A DNA stretch of 64,000 nucleotides from Chrysopilus asiliformis (taxonomy: Eukaryota; Arthropoda; Insecta; Diptera; Rhagionidae), in assembly GCA_964034945.1 (NCBI GenBank), contig OZ035961.1:2772001-2836000 (forward strand). Direction: 5' to 3'. A model generated the notes under the pieces. It had not been told where the DNA came from. It ran no database searches and saw only the letters and a program-made list of their open reading frames with translations. Both the position numbers and the translations under genes were made by a program. Positions 12,408-24,281 of the stretch are shown one piece after another. How positions within the stretch are numbered: the first letter of the stretch is position 1; the number at the start of each line of letters is the position of its first letter.

Positions 12408-12741
12408 GGGCACCAATCGTGTAACGCGACGCAGACACGAAATTGCGTCTTTCATTAAGAAAAGCAATCGTGTATGGCGACGCGTCTTTGCATACTAGCG
12501 ACTTTTCGTTCAGGGACACAGTTCGAGGCGTCGCTCAGAGTCATTTCGTCTGTCATTTCACAATGGACGAACCAAAGTAAATAGTATAGGTTTTTGTATT
12601 TAAATTATAATAAATTTATATTATTTCAGAGATTTAAGAATTTTTTTTAGTGTCGCGATACAAAATTAGCAAAACGTGTCGCGTCGATGTCGCCGTCTCA
12701 GCTCAAAGACGGAGACGCGTCTCGTTACACGATTGATGCCC
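12408..12741. mobile_element. MITE with GGGCACCAATCGTGTAACG ends
   Basis: Inverted ends: GGGCACCAATCGTGTAACGC at left and its near-complement closing with GATTGATGCCC at right. Internal GACGCG-rich blocks recur in both directions. A short ATGGACGAACCAAAG reading frame near 12562 breaks off at a stop. The end sequence resembles the MITE at 27692, suggesting related families. Confidence 0.65.
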
Positions 12742-13215
12742 AGAGTTCTGGGTGAGACCCGATTATCGAATACGCCGCGGATTGTATTCAAAAAAAAATG
12801 TTCACTTTGAGAAAAGAATTCTTAAAAACCCCAAACTAAAGGAAATTAAAAGGAAACAAATTTAAACACTTTTATTGCAATTTAATGATTACAATTTTGT
12901 TTTACCATTCACAAATGCCAATTTATTTGTTCTTATTTTAAATCTTCGGTTATCTAAAATTGACAAATCTCCATATTCATTGTTAATACGAAATGTTTGG
13001 CATTAATTTTAAAATTCAAATTTAATTGTATTTTCTATCTAATGCTATATATAAAATATTTCGTTACATAACTTTAAGTTAATTTGATAACCTATAAACA
13101 TTTATGCTCAATGTTATATATATATTTGATATTTAATATATGTGTATGACTTATATGCGCATTTTCGCAGGAAATGATACAAGTCAAATAGATTTTTTTC
13201 ACGATTCGCAAACTT
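12742..13215. other. Stretch 3' of NELF-A, no gene seen
   Basis: AT-rich DNA downstream of the NELF-A stop codon, presumably containing its 3' UTR. No other feature recognised. Confidence 0.45.
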
Positions 13216-16200
13216 CTATATTACGACTGAATTTTGAGGCTGGCCCAATTTTGAATCTTGATTTGATTGTTGCTGTGATTGACCTTGTGCCGATTGATCT
13301 AGCCGTCTATAATTTTGAAATGTTTTCCATTCACCAGTGTTGTAATCCAATCTAATTAATGATTCAACTAACATAAGGGCATATGTGTCATCTTCTTGTT
13401 TTACTTTTTCCTAAAATGATAGCTTAAAAAAAAGAATCTCACAGCCAAAGAGAACATACCTCGGTTTCACCTAATTTAATAACAATCACATTTTCTGGAT
13501 TTGGACGAGGATTTTCACGCATTCCAGCCATAAAACCTAATATTAGTGCTTTATCCGGGCGTGTTACTCGATTCGCTTTTCTAAACATTTCATGTGCCTT
13601 CATAATATTACCAGTCTGTAAGAAATTTAATATGTTTATAAATGTTGTTAAAATAAAATAAAAAAAAGCAATGTGTACAGATAGTGATAAGCCCTTTCTT
13701 TGCGGCTGCTGTGACTGTTGCTGACTTTGTTGTTGATCTTGTGGTTGCTGCTGATGAGTTTGCTGAATTTGTACAGGTTGTTGCTGCACTTGACGGGTTA
13801 TTATAGTCTGTGGCTTGTGTTGAATAATGATTTGTTGCGGACTTATTTGATTTTGGGGCTGCGTAATAATTGTACGTTGTATCTGTTGTTGGACTGGATG
13901 CTGCGTAGTTTGAACTTGCACCAATTGTGGCTGTTGGCCAGGTCTTTGAATGAGAGTTAATCCTTGGGGAAGTGTTGAAATTTGCCCAGTTTGAACATTT
14001 GTTAATACAGGGCGAATTATAGTTTGCTGTGGCGGCTATAAAAAGTTGCACAATAATAAAAATTCTCATTTTTATTTATTGAAGAATACTTACATTTCCG
14101 ATTATTGTTTGAACAGGTTGATGTGTTTGCGGAGATGATTGATTGCTATGCGTTGCAATTAATGATGGAACATTAACACTTTGTGTCAAATTACTGGTTG
14201 GTATTAAAGCTGGTAAAGATTGTGTCGTTGACTTTACAGTTTGGTGACTTATAGTTTGAGCAGTTGATGTTTTAACAAGACCAGGTGGTCCAGCAGTAAC
14301 AAGAGTTGCACCACCGCCTAAGTTTCCAAGGCCCGTGACATTGCCAATTGGTATTTGATGATAAACGTCTCCACCCACACTTCTTAAAATGACACCTTTT
14401 TGGGCAAGGAAAATAGTTTTACCCTTAACATTCATGCTAGGGGACATTACAACCTGTGCAAATTTAGCAGGTTGATTTCCACCCATATTTCCTATTGTAG
14501 TATTTTGTTGTTGTTGCTGCTGTTGCTGCTGCTGCTGTTGTTGATGTTGCTGGAGTTGTGCCTGAATGTGCTGAACTTGTGCAGCTTGCGAAGCGGGTTG
14601 AATTGTCACTGGCCGATTCGGTAAATTCACATTTTGAATGTTTAGAATTGTTGGCTGTGTGGATATTAGTGGAGGAGGATTAGTTTGTATTGCCGAGGTT
14701 CGAGATGCACTTGAAATCATAACTGGAATCGTTGGTGTGGTTTTTAATAAAATTTTAGCCGGCTGTCCGTGTTGTTGTTGATTAGATGGCGTTGTCTGTA
14801 GTAGAGTTTGTCCGGCTCGAGATTGATCAAATGATGTTAACGAGGGCATTTTTCCTGTTAAGATAAACTTGGTTGGTTGGTTAGAATTCGAGCCTGAACC
14901 TTGATCAACAACTGGCAAAGTAGTCATTATTGGAGTCGTAGAAACTACGGCATTCTGTGTCGTAGCATATGTTGGTAAGCCCCCTTGCTTAGAGGGTTGA
15001 ATTATTGTTTGCGATATGATAACTGGTCCACTGCTGGATTTCGGTAAATGTGAACTCGAAATATTCCGTATAGTATTTGTTTGTGTCTGTTGAGTGTTTG
15101 TGATAAGAACAGGTTTTTGCTGAGCTGGAGATAAGATAACCGGAGAAGTGGGCGTACTAATAACAGTTGTTTTAGTTGTTGAATGAATGATACCATGAGA
15201 AGATTGAGCAACTAAAGGTGTCGACGATATAGTCATGTTAGCATTAATTACAGATGATTTTGCATTCTCTTCAAGTTTTCCGCACATTTCTTCAGTCTTT
15301 ACTTCAATTACTTCCGATTTGATCAAGTCGGTGTTCATTTCTTCCTTAACTTCAATTATGCTGCTAATGCCAGGGGTTTTGGGTGCCGTCGACATATTAA
15401 TCTGCAATGCACTTGTTGATAATTTGTTCTGGCCGGACGATGCTGCTGTTGCCTGTGTCTGAGATGTAATGTTTGGCTTAAATTCATCTTTTACCATCGC
15501 TGGTGTTGGGGGTTGCGTATAAACTGATGAAGCAGTAAGTCCAGCTGCATAATCAGGCGTAGTTGTGGTAGGTGTTGTCGATACAGTTGTTGTTGGCGGT
15601 GTAGCTGGGGTTTGCTTAGCTTCCAAAGCCCGTTTCTGTTGCTCTTCCAATTCTTGTTGCCTCTTTCGTTTCTTAGCAGCCGCGTATCCCAATGGCTGTT
15701 CGGTAAATTCAATTAATTTTATACCACCGTCTTTTCTTCCTGCGGGTGTCCGACTCATATTTGGGCGACTTTGGTTTTGTGCCAAAATTGGCGATCGAAA
15801 ACCGGACGTTGGAACACGGGACGGAATCCCTTTTAGTGGAGTCGTATCTGTCATCTTACGAGGCATGCCACGGGAGCGGAGTGGTATTGTGGGTGCAGAT
15901 GCTTTCCTAAGACTTGATTGAGCATCGGCTGACTTTTGCAAAAGTTCTGTTCTTAGATTAGCACTTTTAGGCTTTCTTTTAAGGGTAAAATGTTTAACCG
16001 GATTCGATTGCTGTCCAACCTACGAATGTTCAGTTAATTTAAAATTGATATCAATGTAAAACTTATATACGTACCACGGATATAAGTGCATTTTTATTTA
16101 AATATTGACACTCCAATGGAAGCATTCCGAGATCGCTGTGTTTACTAACTAATTTACGAAGATCGTTTACCATATCAGCAAAAATCGGTCTAGTTTCCTC

Positions 16201-16614
16201 GTACTCCAAAATTTCTGTATTCAAAGACCCGGTAGCCGGAAAGGTTTTTATAGTTTCCGCAACCATTGAGACCCATAGTTCTGAATCTACGCCCGCGACT
16301 TCGATGACTTCTTCAAGTTCAGTTTTCCACTGAAAAGAGTTTTGAAAGCAGTGTAGGCAGTCATTGCTTAAAACTTGTAGAAATTACTATACCTCTTCAA
16401 CAAGGCGGCGTGGAATATGAAAGAAACTCAAAAGTAGTTTTAGTTTCACTTGAGTTTGCAGATCCGGAAAGCAATCCTTTATATTGCGAAGCACTTCTTT
16501 GTTAAGCTGCGAACATATCGATCCACTAATCCATGAGTCTGACGAAGTCCCCAACTTATTGTGTAGCCACAACGAAGTATTTAAACTCGAAGTAAACTCC
16601 ATTTCAATCTGCAA
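13216..16614 (-). CDS. Nelf-A: Negative elongation factor A (NELF-A)
   Basis: Subunit of the nuclear NELF complex, which holds RNA polymerase II in the promoter-proximal pause. Six exons on the minus strand: 16614-16393, 16329-16075, 16019-14094, 14035-13679, 13615-13460 and 13410-13216, all joined in phase 0, giving 1036 aa. N-terminal NELF-A domain: LWLHNKLGTSSDSW, VKLKLLL, IPRRLVEE, then MLPLECQYLNKNAL (exon 2). Exon 3 begins with the family motif VKHFTLKRKPKSANLR, then RGMPRKMTDTTPLKGIPSR, a basic KKRKR and TPDYAAGL. The C-terminal block is LSLSTGNIMKAHEMF, RVTRPDKALILGFMAG and the closing LDYNTGEWKTFQNY. The long middle is rich in Thr, Ser and Gln, with a polyglutamine run near 14503-14545. 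The protein is about twice the length of human NELF-A because of this linker. Start is the first ATG of exon 1; a second in-frame ATG lies four codons on. Confidence 0.96.
14500..14548 (-). repeat. CAA/CAG repeat coding for polyglutamine
   Basis: A GTT/GCT-rich run on the plus strand corresponds to mixed CAA and CAG codons inside exon 3 of NELF-A and gives a run of about fifteen Gln, preceded by a second Q/H-rich segment. The mixed codons make it more stable than a pure CAG tract. Confidence 0.85.
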
Positions 16615-17721
16615 ATCACTCTTTAAAATTGTTTTTTGGCAATAAACCTTACACTAGGCGTCATGCCATCGCATTCGCACTAGTGATGTTGTTGTTGACT
16701 TGCGCACGAGCCAACCGCTTGTCATTGCTTACTGCGCAGGTCCAACAACAACTCGGCTGAATGCCTTTGAGATAGAATGACGCGAGAAAGGGAGGAATTT
16801 TGTAAATTGATCGAATTACTTTGCAGCGAGTTTTACATTATTTATTGCACAATCGAAGCTCTCGCTTGTTTCCTGGGAAACTTGATTACCGTTTATTGGC
16901 TGTTTTTACAGCTTTTTCACAAATTTCACGGAAAAAACCACTCGTTTATTTATAAATAATTCTTGGTTGCGCTGCTGTCATTTCATCAAAAATGGCTGAA
17001 AAAGGATGACCCTGTAGGCCAAAAGCGGTTTTCGGGTAGTTTTTTAAAGTGCTTTCAAAGTACAGTGGTTCTAAAGAGCCTATAATCTGGAAAGTGGACA
17101 AAAATGTCCGCCGTGCTGAACAACTAGAGTGACTATATAAAACTAATGTTTGTTTAAATTTTTTAATCACATATTTGAACGAACAATATTATAATCGATT
17201 CGTTTAAGTACCGCTTTCCTGGTCCAGGGCTTAAACAGTTTTTTTCTTTAAACTGAAAACAAAGTTGATTTTTTTAATCAAATTTTCAAAAAGAAATCAT
17301 TTATTTTTTTCAATAAATTTTCCTAAATACTAATTTTGTAAATATGACACGAGAACATGTTACGGTCTTATCATACTAGCTATTATACCAGTTTCCCAAC
17401 TGTCTTAGCTTACCATTGGAAATAAATTTTGAACTTAAATATTTAAAAAAAAATCGAGATACCATGGTTTGAAATTTTTCGGACCGTCTTATTTCGAAAA
17501 CGTTTTTCCGATGGACACACTTTCTTTTTTTTATATAGTCCTTCTATGAAAAACGAGCGCGAAAAACTTTGGTTCTCTGAAAAAATAAAAAAAACTCACC
17601 CATAAGGAATTTAGGTATTTTATTGAAATGCAATATCAATATAGAGAGAAGTAAAAGTCATAAAAACAGGAATTGATAAGTTTGCTTCATTCAAAGTTTT
17701 TCTTTTGACTTTGGTTCTTAT
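16615..17721. other. Region upstream of NELF-A and 3' of PDZ gene A
   Basis: Contains the presumed NELF-A promoter. A GC-richer patch at about 16660-16770 has an inverted GTTGTTGTTG / CAACAACAAC pair. No exon recognised; small open frames here have no family resemblance. Confidence 0.45.
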
Positions 17722-20700
17722 TTATTTGTAGTATGAAATCAGTTTTTCCTTGTCCAATTGTTGAATTCTGCAGTTTTCAAAATTATATTTTGTTGCCGTA
17801 AGAAAATAAAGTGTTTTTTACCGCTTGTTAACTAGAGATTTACTGGGAACTAGATGACAGTTTGAGTGCCTTTAAATAAAAAATATGTCAATTTCAATCA
17901 TTTAAAAATAAAAAATTGTACTTGTAAATTATTTTCTGCTCATCAGCCCACGGCCACAATTTTTCAAGTTGTTTGACCTGTTGAGTGAAGATAGTTTTAC
18001 TATAAACTTTTCAAATATAAACAAAAATAGTTAATTTATGCCTTTTCAAGTTTTTCTTTTTTTAGAATCTCGTCCTTTTCCTGAATTGGAGTCAGTTCAT
18101 GTTTTTGATGTTCCTGTTCCATTTCCTGTTCCATTTCCTGCTCTATTTCCTGTTCTTCAGAGATATAATCTGATTCTGACTCTGAAAATTTGTCATTAAT
18201 TTGGTTGTTGAGACAAAAGTGCTCCACGTCTTCTCCAGAAAGCTGTTCATTATCTTCGTCAAAAAGCAGTTCATTATCTTCGTCAAAAAGCACTTCATTA
18301 TCTTCGTCAGAAAGCAGTTCATCAGATTCATCAAGGTGGTCCAATTTGGTATCATCCTCTAATAAAAATTGTCCAAATGTTTTTGAGACAGTTTCTAAGG
18401 TTGAGTGAATTAGAATTGGGATTTCAGCTATCTCTGATAGTTTTCTTTGCATTGCACGAATACGCTGCTCAATTTGAGCTATAGAAAAATAGTTTCAAGC
18501 ATGAAAAGAAAGGTTTTAGTGAGACATTCAAATACATTTCACTTATGCAAAGTAAATTTATTTTATTAATATTGTTAACATGTGACAACAATTTTATCCA
18601 TTTTTTAGTGAAGGATTAATAATTCATAGTGAAAACAAACTATTCCTTCAAATTAGATGCTCTTTGAAGCTCCAGGCAAAATTAGCAGCATGTCTTCAAC
18701 GTGTTTCTTTCTTATGTCTGGCTTCTCTTCAGTTTCCCTGAAAAATCTTCGAATATTTCGAATTATTCTATGATGGGGTAGCTCCTGTGCAAAAAAAAAC
18801 TTGTCAAAAACAATGCCCAAAAACCACACATTTCTAATTTGTTAGTAATGCATATTCACTGAAAACTTGATCTAAATAGTTAAGTTTAGAGTCGTAAAAT
18901 TTTTAGAAATTCAATTTTGAAAAGTTTTTTGAATATTGGGGCAGATATTCTTTTATAAATACTGGGGGCTGCGCCTAGGGATGCCAACGGTACCTCGATG
19001 TTTGCAAAACATCGAGGTATCGTTGAAAAATATCGAGTTTTAACCTCGATGTTGAACAGACCGATATATCGAGGTATCGATGTTGCTATCCACGATGTTA
19101 GAACATTACTCTTCATAAAATTAGTAGAGATACTAATTTTGGCTGATTTAATATAGCCACTCTACTTAAAGATTTGTTTAAATTTCCTTTGGTATCAATT
19201 TTCGGTTTCATCTTTCTACAAGATTTCGAAAAAATACCAGAGCTAACCATGAAATTTTACAGAGAAGTTTGGTCTTGATGTGGAAATCCGTTAACCGGAA
19301 GTAACCAAAACGACGGCTTTTTAAAAACTACGATTTCGTTTTTTGCGATTTATTCCGAAATTAACCATTTTCCAGTAGTCTTTTGTATTACAAAACTTGG
19401 AGACAATAAAATTTCCTACATTGATGTCTTTTACTAGAACTCCGTATCTCAAGCCGTTATGAAGATATGCCGGTATTTCAAAAAAAAAAAAAGATTTTTT
19501 TGCGAATATCTCGAAAACTAACGGGTTTTTGGTGGTTCAACGTATAAGAAGAATTAAAACCGTGTTAATTCTACCTGGGTGCACTCCACCCACAGTATAG
19601 CATCCCCCAGGTGGCTAAATTATTTATTAAATTTAACTTTTCAAAACATCGGAAAAACGATGTTTTCAGGACGATGTTTTTTGACCTCGATATCGCCTTA
19701 AAAAACATCGATTTTCGATATATCGAGGTTGTATGAACGATGTTGCATCCCTAGGTGCGCCCGAACTGAATAAACTTAATCGTTAACTGAGTTGAGCCCT
19801 TGCAAAGCCCCCTGAAAGTTAAGGCCGTCACATCTAGTAATGATGTACAAATAGTGGTAAAGTTTTTCCTTATGTCCCTATACAATTCAAATGAGGACAA
19901 ACGAAGATCTGATTTCATTGATTTTTATACGTATAGGAAACTATTAATCCGCCGGAAAAACTTTTTACACGTTCCTATAGAATATTCGGTATTTTTCTTA
20001 GGCCTTAGTTAACAAAAGCCAACAGAAAATAGGTTATTTTTTGCCTTGTCTTATAGGAAGCTTTGAACAAGCCTAGTATGTATGAAATTTTGAATTTGAT
20101 TAACTTTAAAAATCATTTGAAGCATAAGTTCGATATTAACACGTTCGTGACATCGTGTACCACTGGTGGTACATGTACAGTTTTTTAAAACCGCGCGAGT
20201 AAATAGTGCGGTAGTTTTTTTGTGGAAGTAATATAAAAACACGCACCGTGTACCACCGATGGCGCACAACCGCCAGAAAACAAATCGCTAGTGTACCACC
20301 CGTGGTACACGATGTCCAAAGGTAAAAAAAGTTGATAAAGCAAATGTCACGAGCGTGTTAAGAGTTTAGTGAATATGCTATCGCAAAAAAAAATAGAATC
20401 TCAACCTCGCCCTCAATTTGTGCCTTCCCCTCGATAATTTTTTGTGTTTCTGGGGTGGGAGGCCACATAACAGGATGCCATACTTTTCGTTCTACTGATG
20501 GAGCTGTATAGACTACAAATAAAAAATAATCGGGCAATTAGTATGATTAATATAAACTATGAATTTTTCTTATAATTGGATTATACCTCGTGGTGTTGTA
20601 ATTTCTTTTGGAGGTAATGGCTGACGCAAAACAATTGATTTTTCAACGGACATATTTGTCATTTCTTCATCTTCCATCCTAAAAAGAGAAATAGCTGAAA

Positions 20701-21739
20701 TTTATCCTTATAATCCATTAATATAATTAGTTACTTGATAGCAATTAAATGAAGATTCGCCGTAGCTTCCTCAATTATTTTCTGAGCAATAGGCAAAGTA
20801 ACGTTAGTTACGTCGATGCTGTTAATTTGTATCAAACTATCTCCAAGTCGTAGTCCCCCTTTCTCTGCAAGACCGCCCTTGGTCACCTTAAGTGATATAT
20901 TTTTTTTTTTTTCGTCAAAAGATCAAAACTTTTTCTAGTTATAAATGGAAACAAAATTGAAAAGGGCAAACAAGATTTTCGAAATGAGTTTGTTTTTTTC
21001 CGTGTAATTATTTTTTTTACTTTGTAGATATAACAAAATTAATCTGAACACGACTCCTCAATTTACGGTATTCCACAAATATAACATTTATCCATTATCT
21101 AATGAAAATTTGAAATAACTAAAAGTTTTCTTTTCTATTTGTAACAATTAAGCTTATAGAACTAGAAACTATGTAGATAAAGAAAATTGCGCACTCTGAA
21201 CTTTCTTAGATGGCAAATTTCCCAGACTCGGTAAAACATTTTAATACTAATGATGAAATATATGAAAACAATGGATTAAAGGCAATTCAAAAAAACACAT
21301 TTTGGCAAGCTAAATATTTGCATGTCTCTCGTTTCGCAGCCACACATTAAGAAAAACTACATTTATTTAATATTTAGTTAAGTTTAGTTGAGCATATAAA
21401 TCTTTCGGAAATATAAACGTTTTTTGAAAGCACATCTATGAGATATATAAAAAACCATTTTGAGGGGGAGAGATAAGCACCTCCGAAATTATAGGTATTT
21501 TTTTTAAAGTATAGTATTACCTGAAAAACAGTTATCGGCATATGGAAGTCAGCGCCTCCAGTAATTCGAAAACCCCAAATAAAGTCTTCTGTGGTCGAAA
21601 AGGAATCTTCATCATCAAAGCTAAATGCTGGAAATCCATCTGAATCGCCAATCCCACAGGCAATTTTTAAAATTGGCTTCTCCTTCTTCGTTTTCGTTGC
21701 TGCCTGCACTGGCATTTGGGAGGCTTCCGGCATTTTCAT
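17722..21739 (-). CDS. PDZ-domain protein, Zasp/PDLIM-like, gene A
   Basis: First of three neighbouring minus-strand genes with an N-terminal PDZ domain, probably cytoskeletal or Z-disc adaptors like insect Zasp proteins (inference from the PDZ). Exons: 21739-21521, 20886-20735, 20678-20587, 20512-20406, about 18467-18042, 17977-17922 and 17767-17722, giving about 365 aa. The carboxylate-binding loop reads WGFRITGGADFHMPI; the rest of the domain is GGLAEKGGLRLGDSLIQIN on exon 2. Exon 4 has a conserved-looking VWHPVMWPPTPE. The fifth exon is acidic, with tandem LLFDEDNE-type repeats and an EQEMEQEMEQE coiled-coil-like stretch; the end is LEKLWPWADEQKIIYK plus a short last exon. The fifth exon needs a GC donor at its 3' end; otherwise the protein stops at 18036. 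An alternative last exon lies at 18653. Start ATG chosen at 21739; a second is two codons later. Confidence 0.7.
18653..18784 (-). CDS. Alternative terminal exon of PDZ gene A
   Basis: An acceptor (TTTTGCACAG) at 18785 opens a 44-codon frame, ELPHHRIIRNIRRFFRETEE onward, ending in LLILPGASKSI and a TAA at 18653-18655. Its phase 0 matches the end of exon 4 (20406), so splicing would give a shorter protein of 233 aa with the PDZ domain and this tail, skipping the acidic exon. The other two frames have early stops, so it cannot be an internal exon. Real splicing is inferred. Confidence 0.55.
   Translation of the reverse strand, partial: ELPHHRIIRNIRRFFRETEEKPDIRKKHVEDMLLILPGASKSI
18968..19761. 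mobile_element. Non-autonomous hAT-like element with 8-bp target duplication
   Basis: Ends read TAGGGATGCCAAC (from 18976) and GTTGCATCCCTA (to 19753). Flanks are GCTGCGCC (18968-18975) and GGTGCGCC (19754-19761), seven of eight bases alike. TAGGGATG ends with an 8-bp duplication are typical of hAT transposons. The interior repeats CATCGAGGTAT-type palindromes near both ends. The middle (about 19190-19600) is shared with another repeat family present at 38030 and 51985 (CCGTTAACCGGAAGT block). No transposase. It lies inside an intron of PDZ gene A. Confidence 0.75.
20136..20361. mobile_element. TTAA-flanked MITE in PDZ gene A intron
   Basis: Ends TTAACACGTTCGTGACAT and ATGTCACGAGCGTGTTAA, inverted, each including TTAA. 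Inside are small palindromes GTACCACTGGTGGTAC and GTACCACCCGTGGTAC. Nearly identical copies lie at 24615 and 30485 in the same orientation. No coding sequence. Confidence 0.85.
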
Positions 21740-22545
21740 ACGTTTTGTTGACCTATTTTTCCTTAACAATTCTATTTTTAGTCTCAAATTTTCTGATGCA
21801 ACGGTCGCGGATAGTGATTTGCTTATTTAATATTGCACTCGAACTACGCGTATTATGACAAAAAATTCTCCTAGCTATCCTACTTTAGCAGTTTTACTAG
21901 TTTTTGAAATTTTCAAGTTTCTCGTAATGTATTTGAAACTAATTTCAATCTTAGGAAAATAATAATGCTTTCTTCTTTTATTTTTTGCTAGTTTTTAAAA
22001 TAGACTTCTATTCACTGGGAAGCTATTAATTTAAATGAGATGGGAGACGAATCGATTTAGATTTAGGTACATTAGGAAGGGGCATCAATATACTTTTGGC
22101 AAGAAGGGATTGTTTTTTTTCCGATATCAAAAGAATGCAGATACATTTATTGCTGGCGTTCTTTAATGGTGAACTACTAAGTGGATTGATAGTAATAGCA
22201 AAGTTACGGTTGTTTATTGTCATTTGAAATCATACGACTTTTATCTCTTTTTTAAACGAAAAAAAAATGGTTTGCTTATAAGTGAAGCAATTACGCAGAA
22301 AAAAAAATAAATCGAACTCTATTTTATAATGGTGTATCGCAACTTTAACTAAAATTGTTAATTTTATTTGATAATTTTCGGGCTATCGGACATATTGGAA
22401 TAATTTTGCTTCTATCGAAACGATTTCTATTCAAGTACCAGATTTTTCATATTTTTTTTGAATTTAAATGGAAACAATGAGGAATCAGAAAATATTTTTT
22501 TAACGGAAACAGAAAGTCTTGATCCTGATGAATTTATTATAAAAA
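21740..22545. other. Region upstream of PDZ gene A, no gene seen
   Basis: Presumed promoter and 5' UTR region of PDZ gene A. Only short frames are present and none resembles a known family. Confidence 0.4.
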
Positions 22546-22595
22546 CTAGTTTGCATACCCGTCGTTGACCGGTCAAAGTTTTTTAGTACCAAAAA
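22546..22595 (-). mobile_element. Helitron-like family, 3'-end fragment (H2)
   Basis: Only the terminal part of the family remains: plus-strand CTAGTTTGCATACCCGTCGT followed by a diverged hairpin half and a decayed tail. The CTAG is at 22546-22549. Confidence 0.55.
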
Positions 22596-22998
22596 AAACG
22601 TGACTTAAAAGCTTTTGAAAAAAATCGTTATGCCGACAGAACTAGAGAACAAATAATCTAGAGAATAAACTCTTAGAACAAATTTTTAGAGAAAATTTTT
22701 CCACTGTGAGATGAAGCAAGAGGATCCGATGTAACACATCATTGGTAACACGGAAAAAATTATCCATTCGATTCCTCCATCTCATTGAATAGATACGACG
22801 AAAATGATTAGAAAATGTTCTCTCTGCTTCGTGCTCTCTAGTCTAAAAGTAATTAATTTTTAGGCCGTAGCTAGTGAATGATAGGGACATTTTTCCCCCC
22901 TTCGAAGGGGAAATTTGTCAAAAATTTGTTCGGCAGAGTTTTTTCTATATATTCCTTATTCTATGACAGAACTCCCATGTCGAATTTTGAAATTCTTA

Positions 22999-23583
22999 TG
23001 CTACATTTACACGAATGACAAATTTGTCATTTTTTTCTTGTCATTATGTTAATTCCCGTGTAAATGGCATAATTTTTGTAATTTTTTCTGTCAGAAAATG
23101 TCAATCTCTCATAAAAGAATGAACTTGTCCATTCTTTTATGCCAGATTGTCATTCGTGCAAACGCAATATTAGTTATGACAAAAGTTGAATACTAATGCT
23201 ACATTTACACGAATGACAAATTTGTCATTTGTTTCTTGTCATTATGTTAATTCCCGTGTAAATGGCATAATTTTTGTAATTTTTTCTGTCAGAAAATGTC
23301 AATCTCTCATAAAAGAATGAATTTGTCCATTCTTTTATGCCAGATTGTCATTCGTGCAAACGCAATATTAGTTATGACAAAAGTTGAATACTAAAGTTGT
23401 CATAACTAATATTGCGTTTGCACGAATGACAATCTGGCATAAAAGAATGGACAAGTTCATTCTTTTATGAGAGATTGACATTTTCTGACAGAAAAAATTA
23501 CAAAAATTATGCCATTTACACGGGAATTAACATAATGACAAGAAAAAAATGACAAATTTGTCATTCGTGTAAATGTAGCATTA
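22999..23583. repeat. Three copies of one MITE unit, two forming a 187-bp hairpin
   Basis: A unit starting ATGCTACATTTACACGAATG and ending near GCAATATTAGTTATGACAA occurs at about 22999-23192, again directly at 23194-23380, and inverted at 23397-23583. The second and third are equal-length arms (187 bp) around a 16-nt spacer, with two mismatches that I can see. At both mismatches the inverted copy agrees with unit 1. Each unit itself has inverted ends (ACGAATGACA / TGTCATTCGT) and an inner palindrome around AAAAGAATG, so it is a MITE. No coding capacity. Confidence 0.85.
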
Positions 23584-23935
23584 AGCTAGAACCTGAATCG
23601 TACGTCGATGCGTCCGTCATGCGTAGCTTTCACGTGGTGCGGTAACAAACAGACCAACAGATAAAAATTGAAAAATTGAATAAAATCGATTCCGGTTATT
23701 TTTGTATTTGAAATTAGTTATTTTAGTTAATATAGTCCCGATTCCCCATTATAAAATAAATTTAATTTTTTTTCTGCATGATAGTAAGACAACTTAAGAA
23801 CTGAAGATTTCTTCCAAGAGTAAGGTCGTAAATTTGTACGTCGATAATGTTGCTCAATTTGATTTATTTTTTACACTATTTTCCGATTGTTTCAAATGAT
23901 CCTTGAAATTATCCGTTCAATTTCAGTTTAATGCT

Positions 23936-24051
23936 GGGTACCAATCATGTATTCCGACGCGTCTCTGTCTTTGGACTTCGACGCAGCTTTTAACTCTTGA
24001 CTTCGCCATATCTGCAGCTTGAAATTTCGCGGAATCGTCACTATGAATCGG
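23936..24051. mobile_element. Half copy of the GGGCACCAATCATG MITE
   Basis: Matches one arm of the complete element at 27692: GGGTACCAATCATGTATTCC, then CGACGCGTCTCTGTCTTT, on to GAAATTTCGCGGAATCGTCA. The opposite arm is missing. Confidence 0.7.
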
Positions 24052-24281
24052 AATTTGTATAAGGGAAGGGAGGGAATGTGGGGATATAGAGTGAATTAGT
24101 GCATGACAGAGTTATCTAATATCATATTCTAAATACATTCTGTCCTATATGATTCTCATATAAAGTATAAAAATAAAAATATTTTGCCAATATATAAAAT
24201 TTATTGTAAAACTTAACTTAATCGAATGTTTAGGATAGAATGATGCCATTGCAATAAAAACAAATACAAATTGAATCTTTT

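Noticed and set aside
13608..14069. 153-residue frame overlapping NELF-A
   Set aside because: Shadow of NELF-A exon 4 in another frame; the correct frame joins the neighbouring exons in phase and carries the family motifs.
16777..16959. 60-residue hydrophobic frame upstream of NELF-A
   Set aside because: Short, opposite strand, no conserved motif; not supported as a membrane protein gene.
20138..20360. Palindromic GTACCACTGGTGGTAC sites as possible regulator-binding sites
   Set aside because: They are internal parts of a mobile element present three times, so gene-specific regulation is unlikely.
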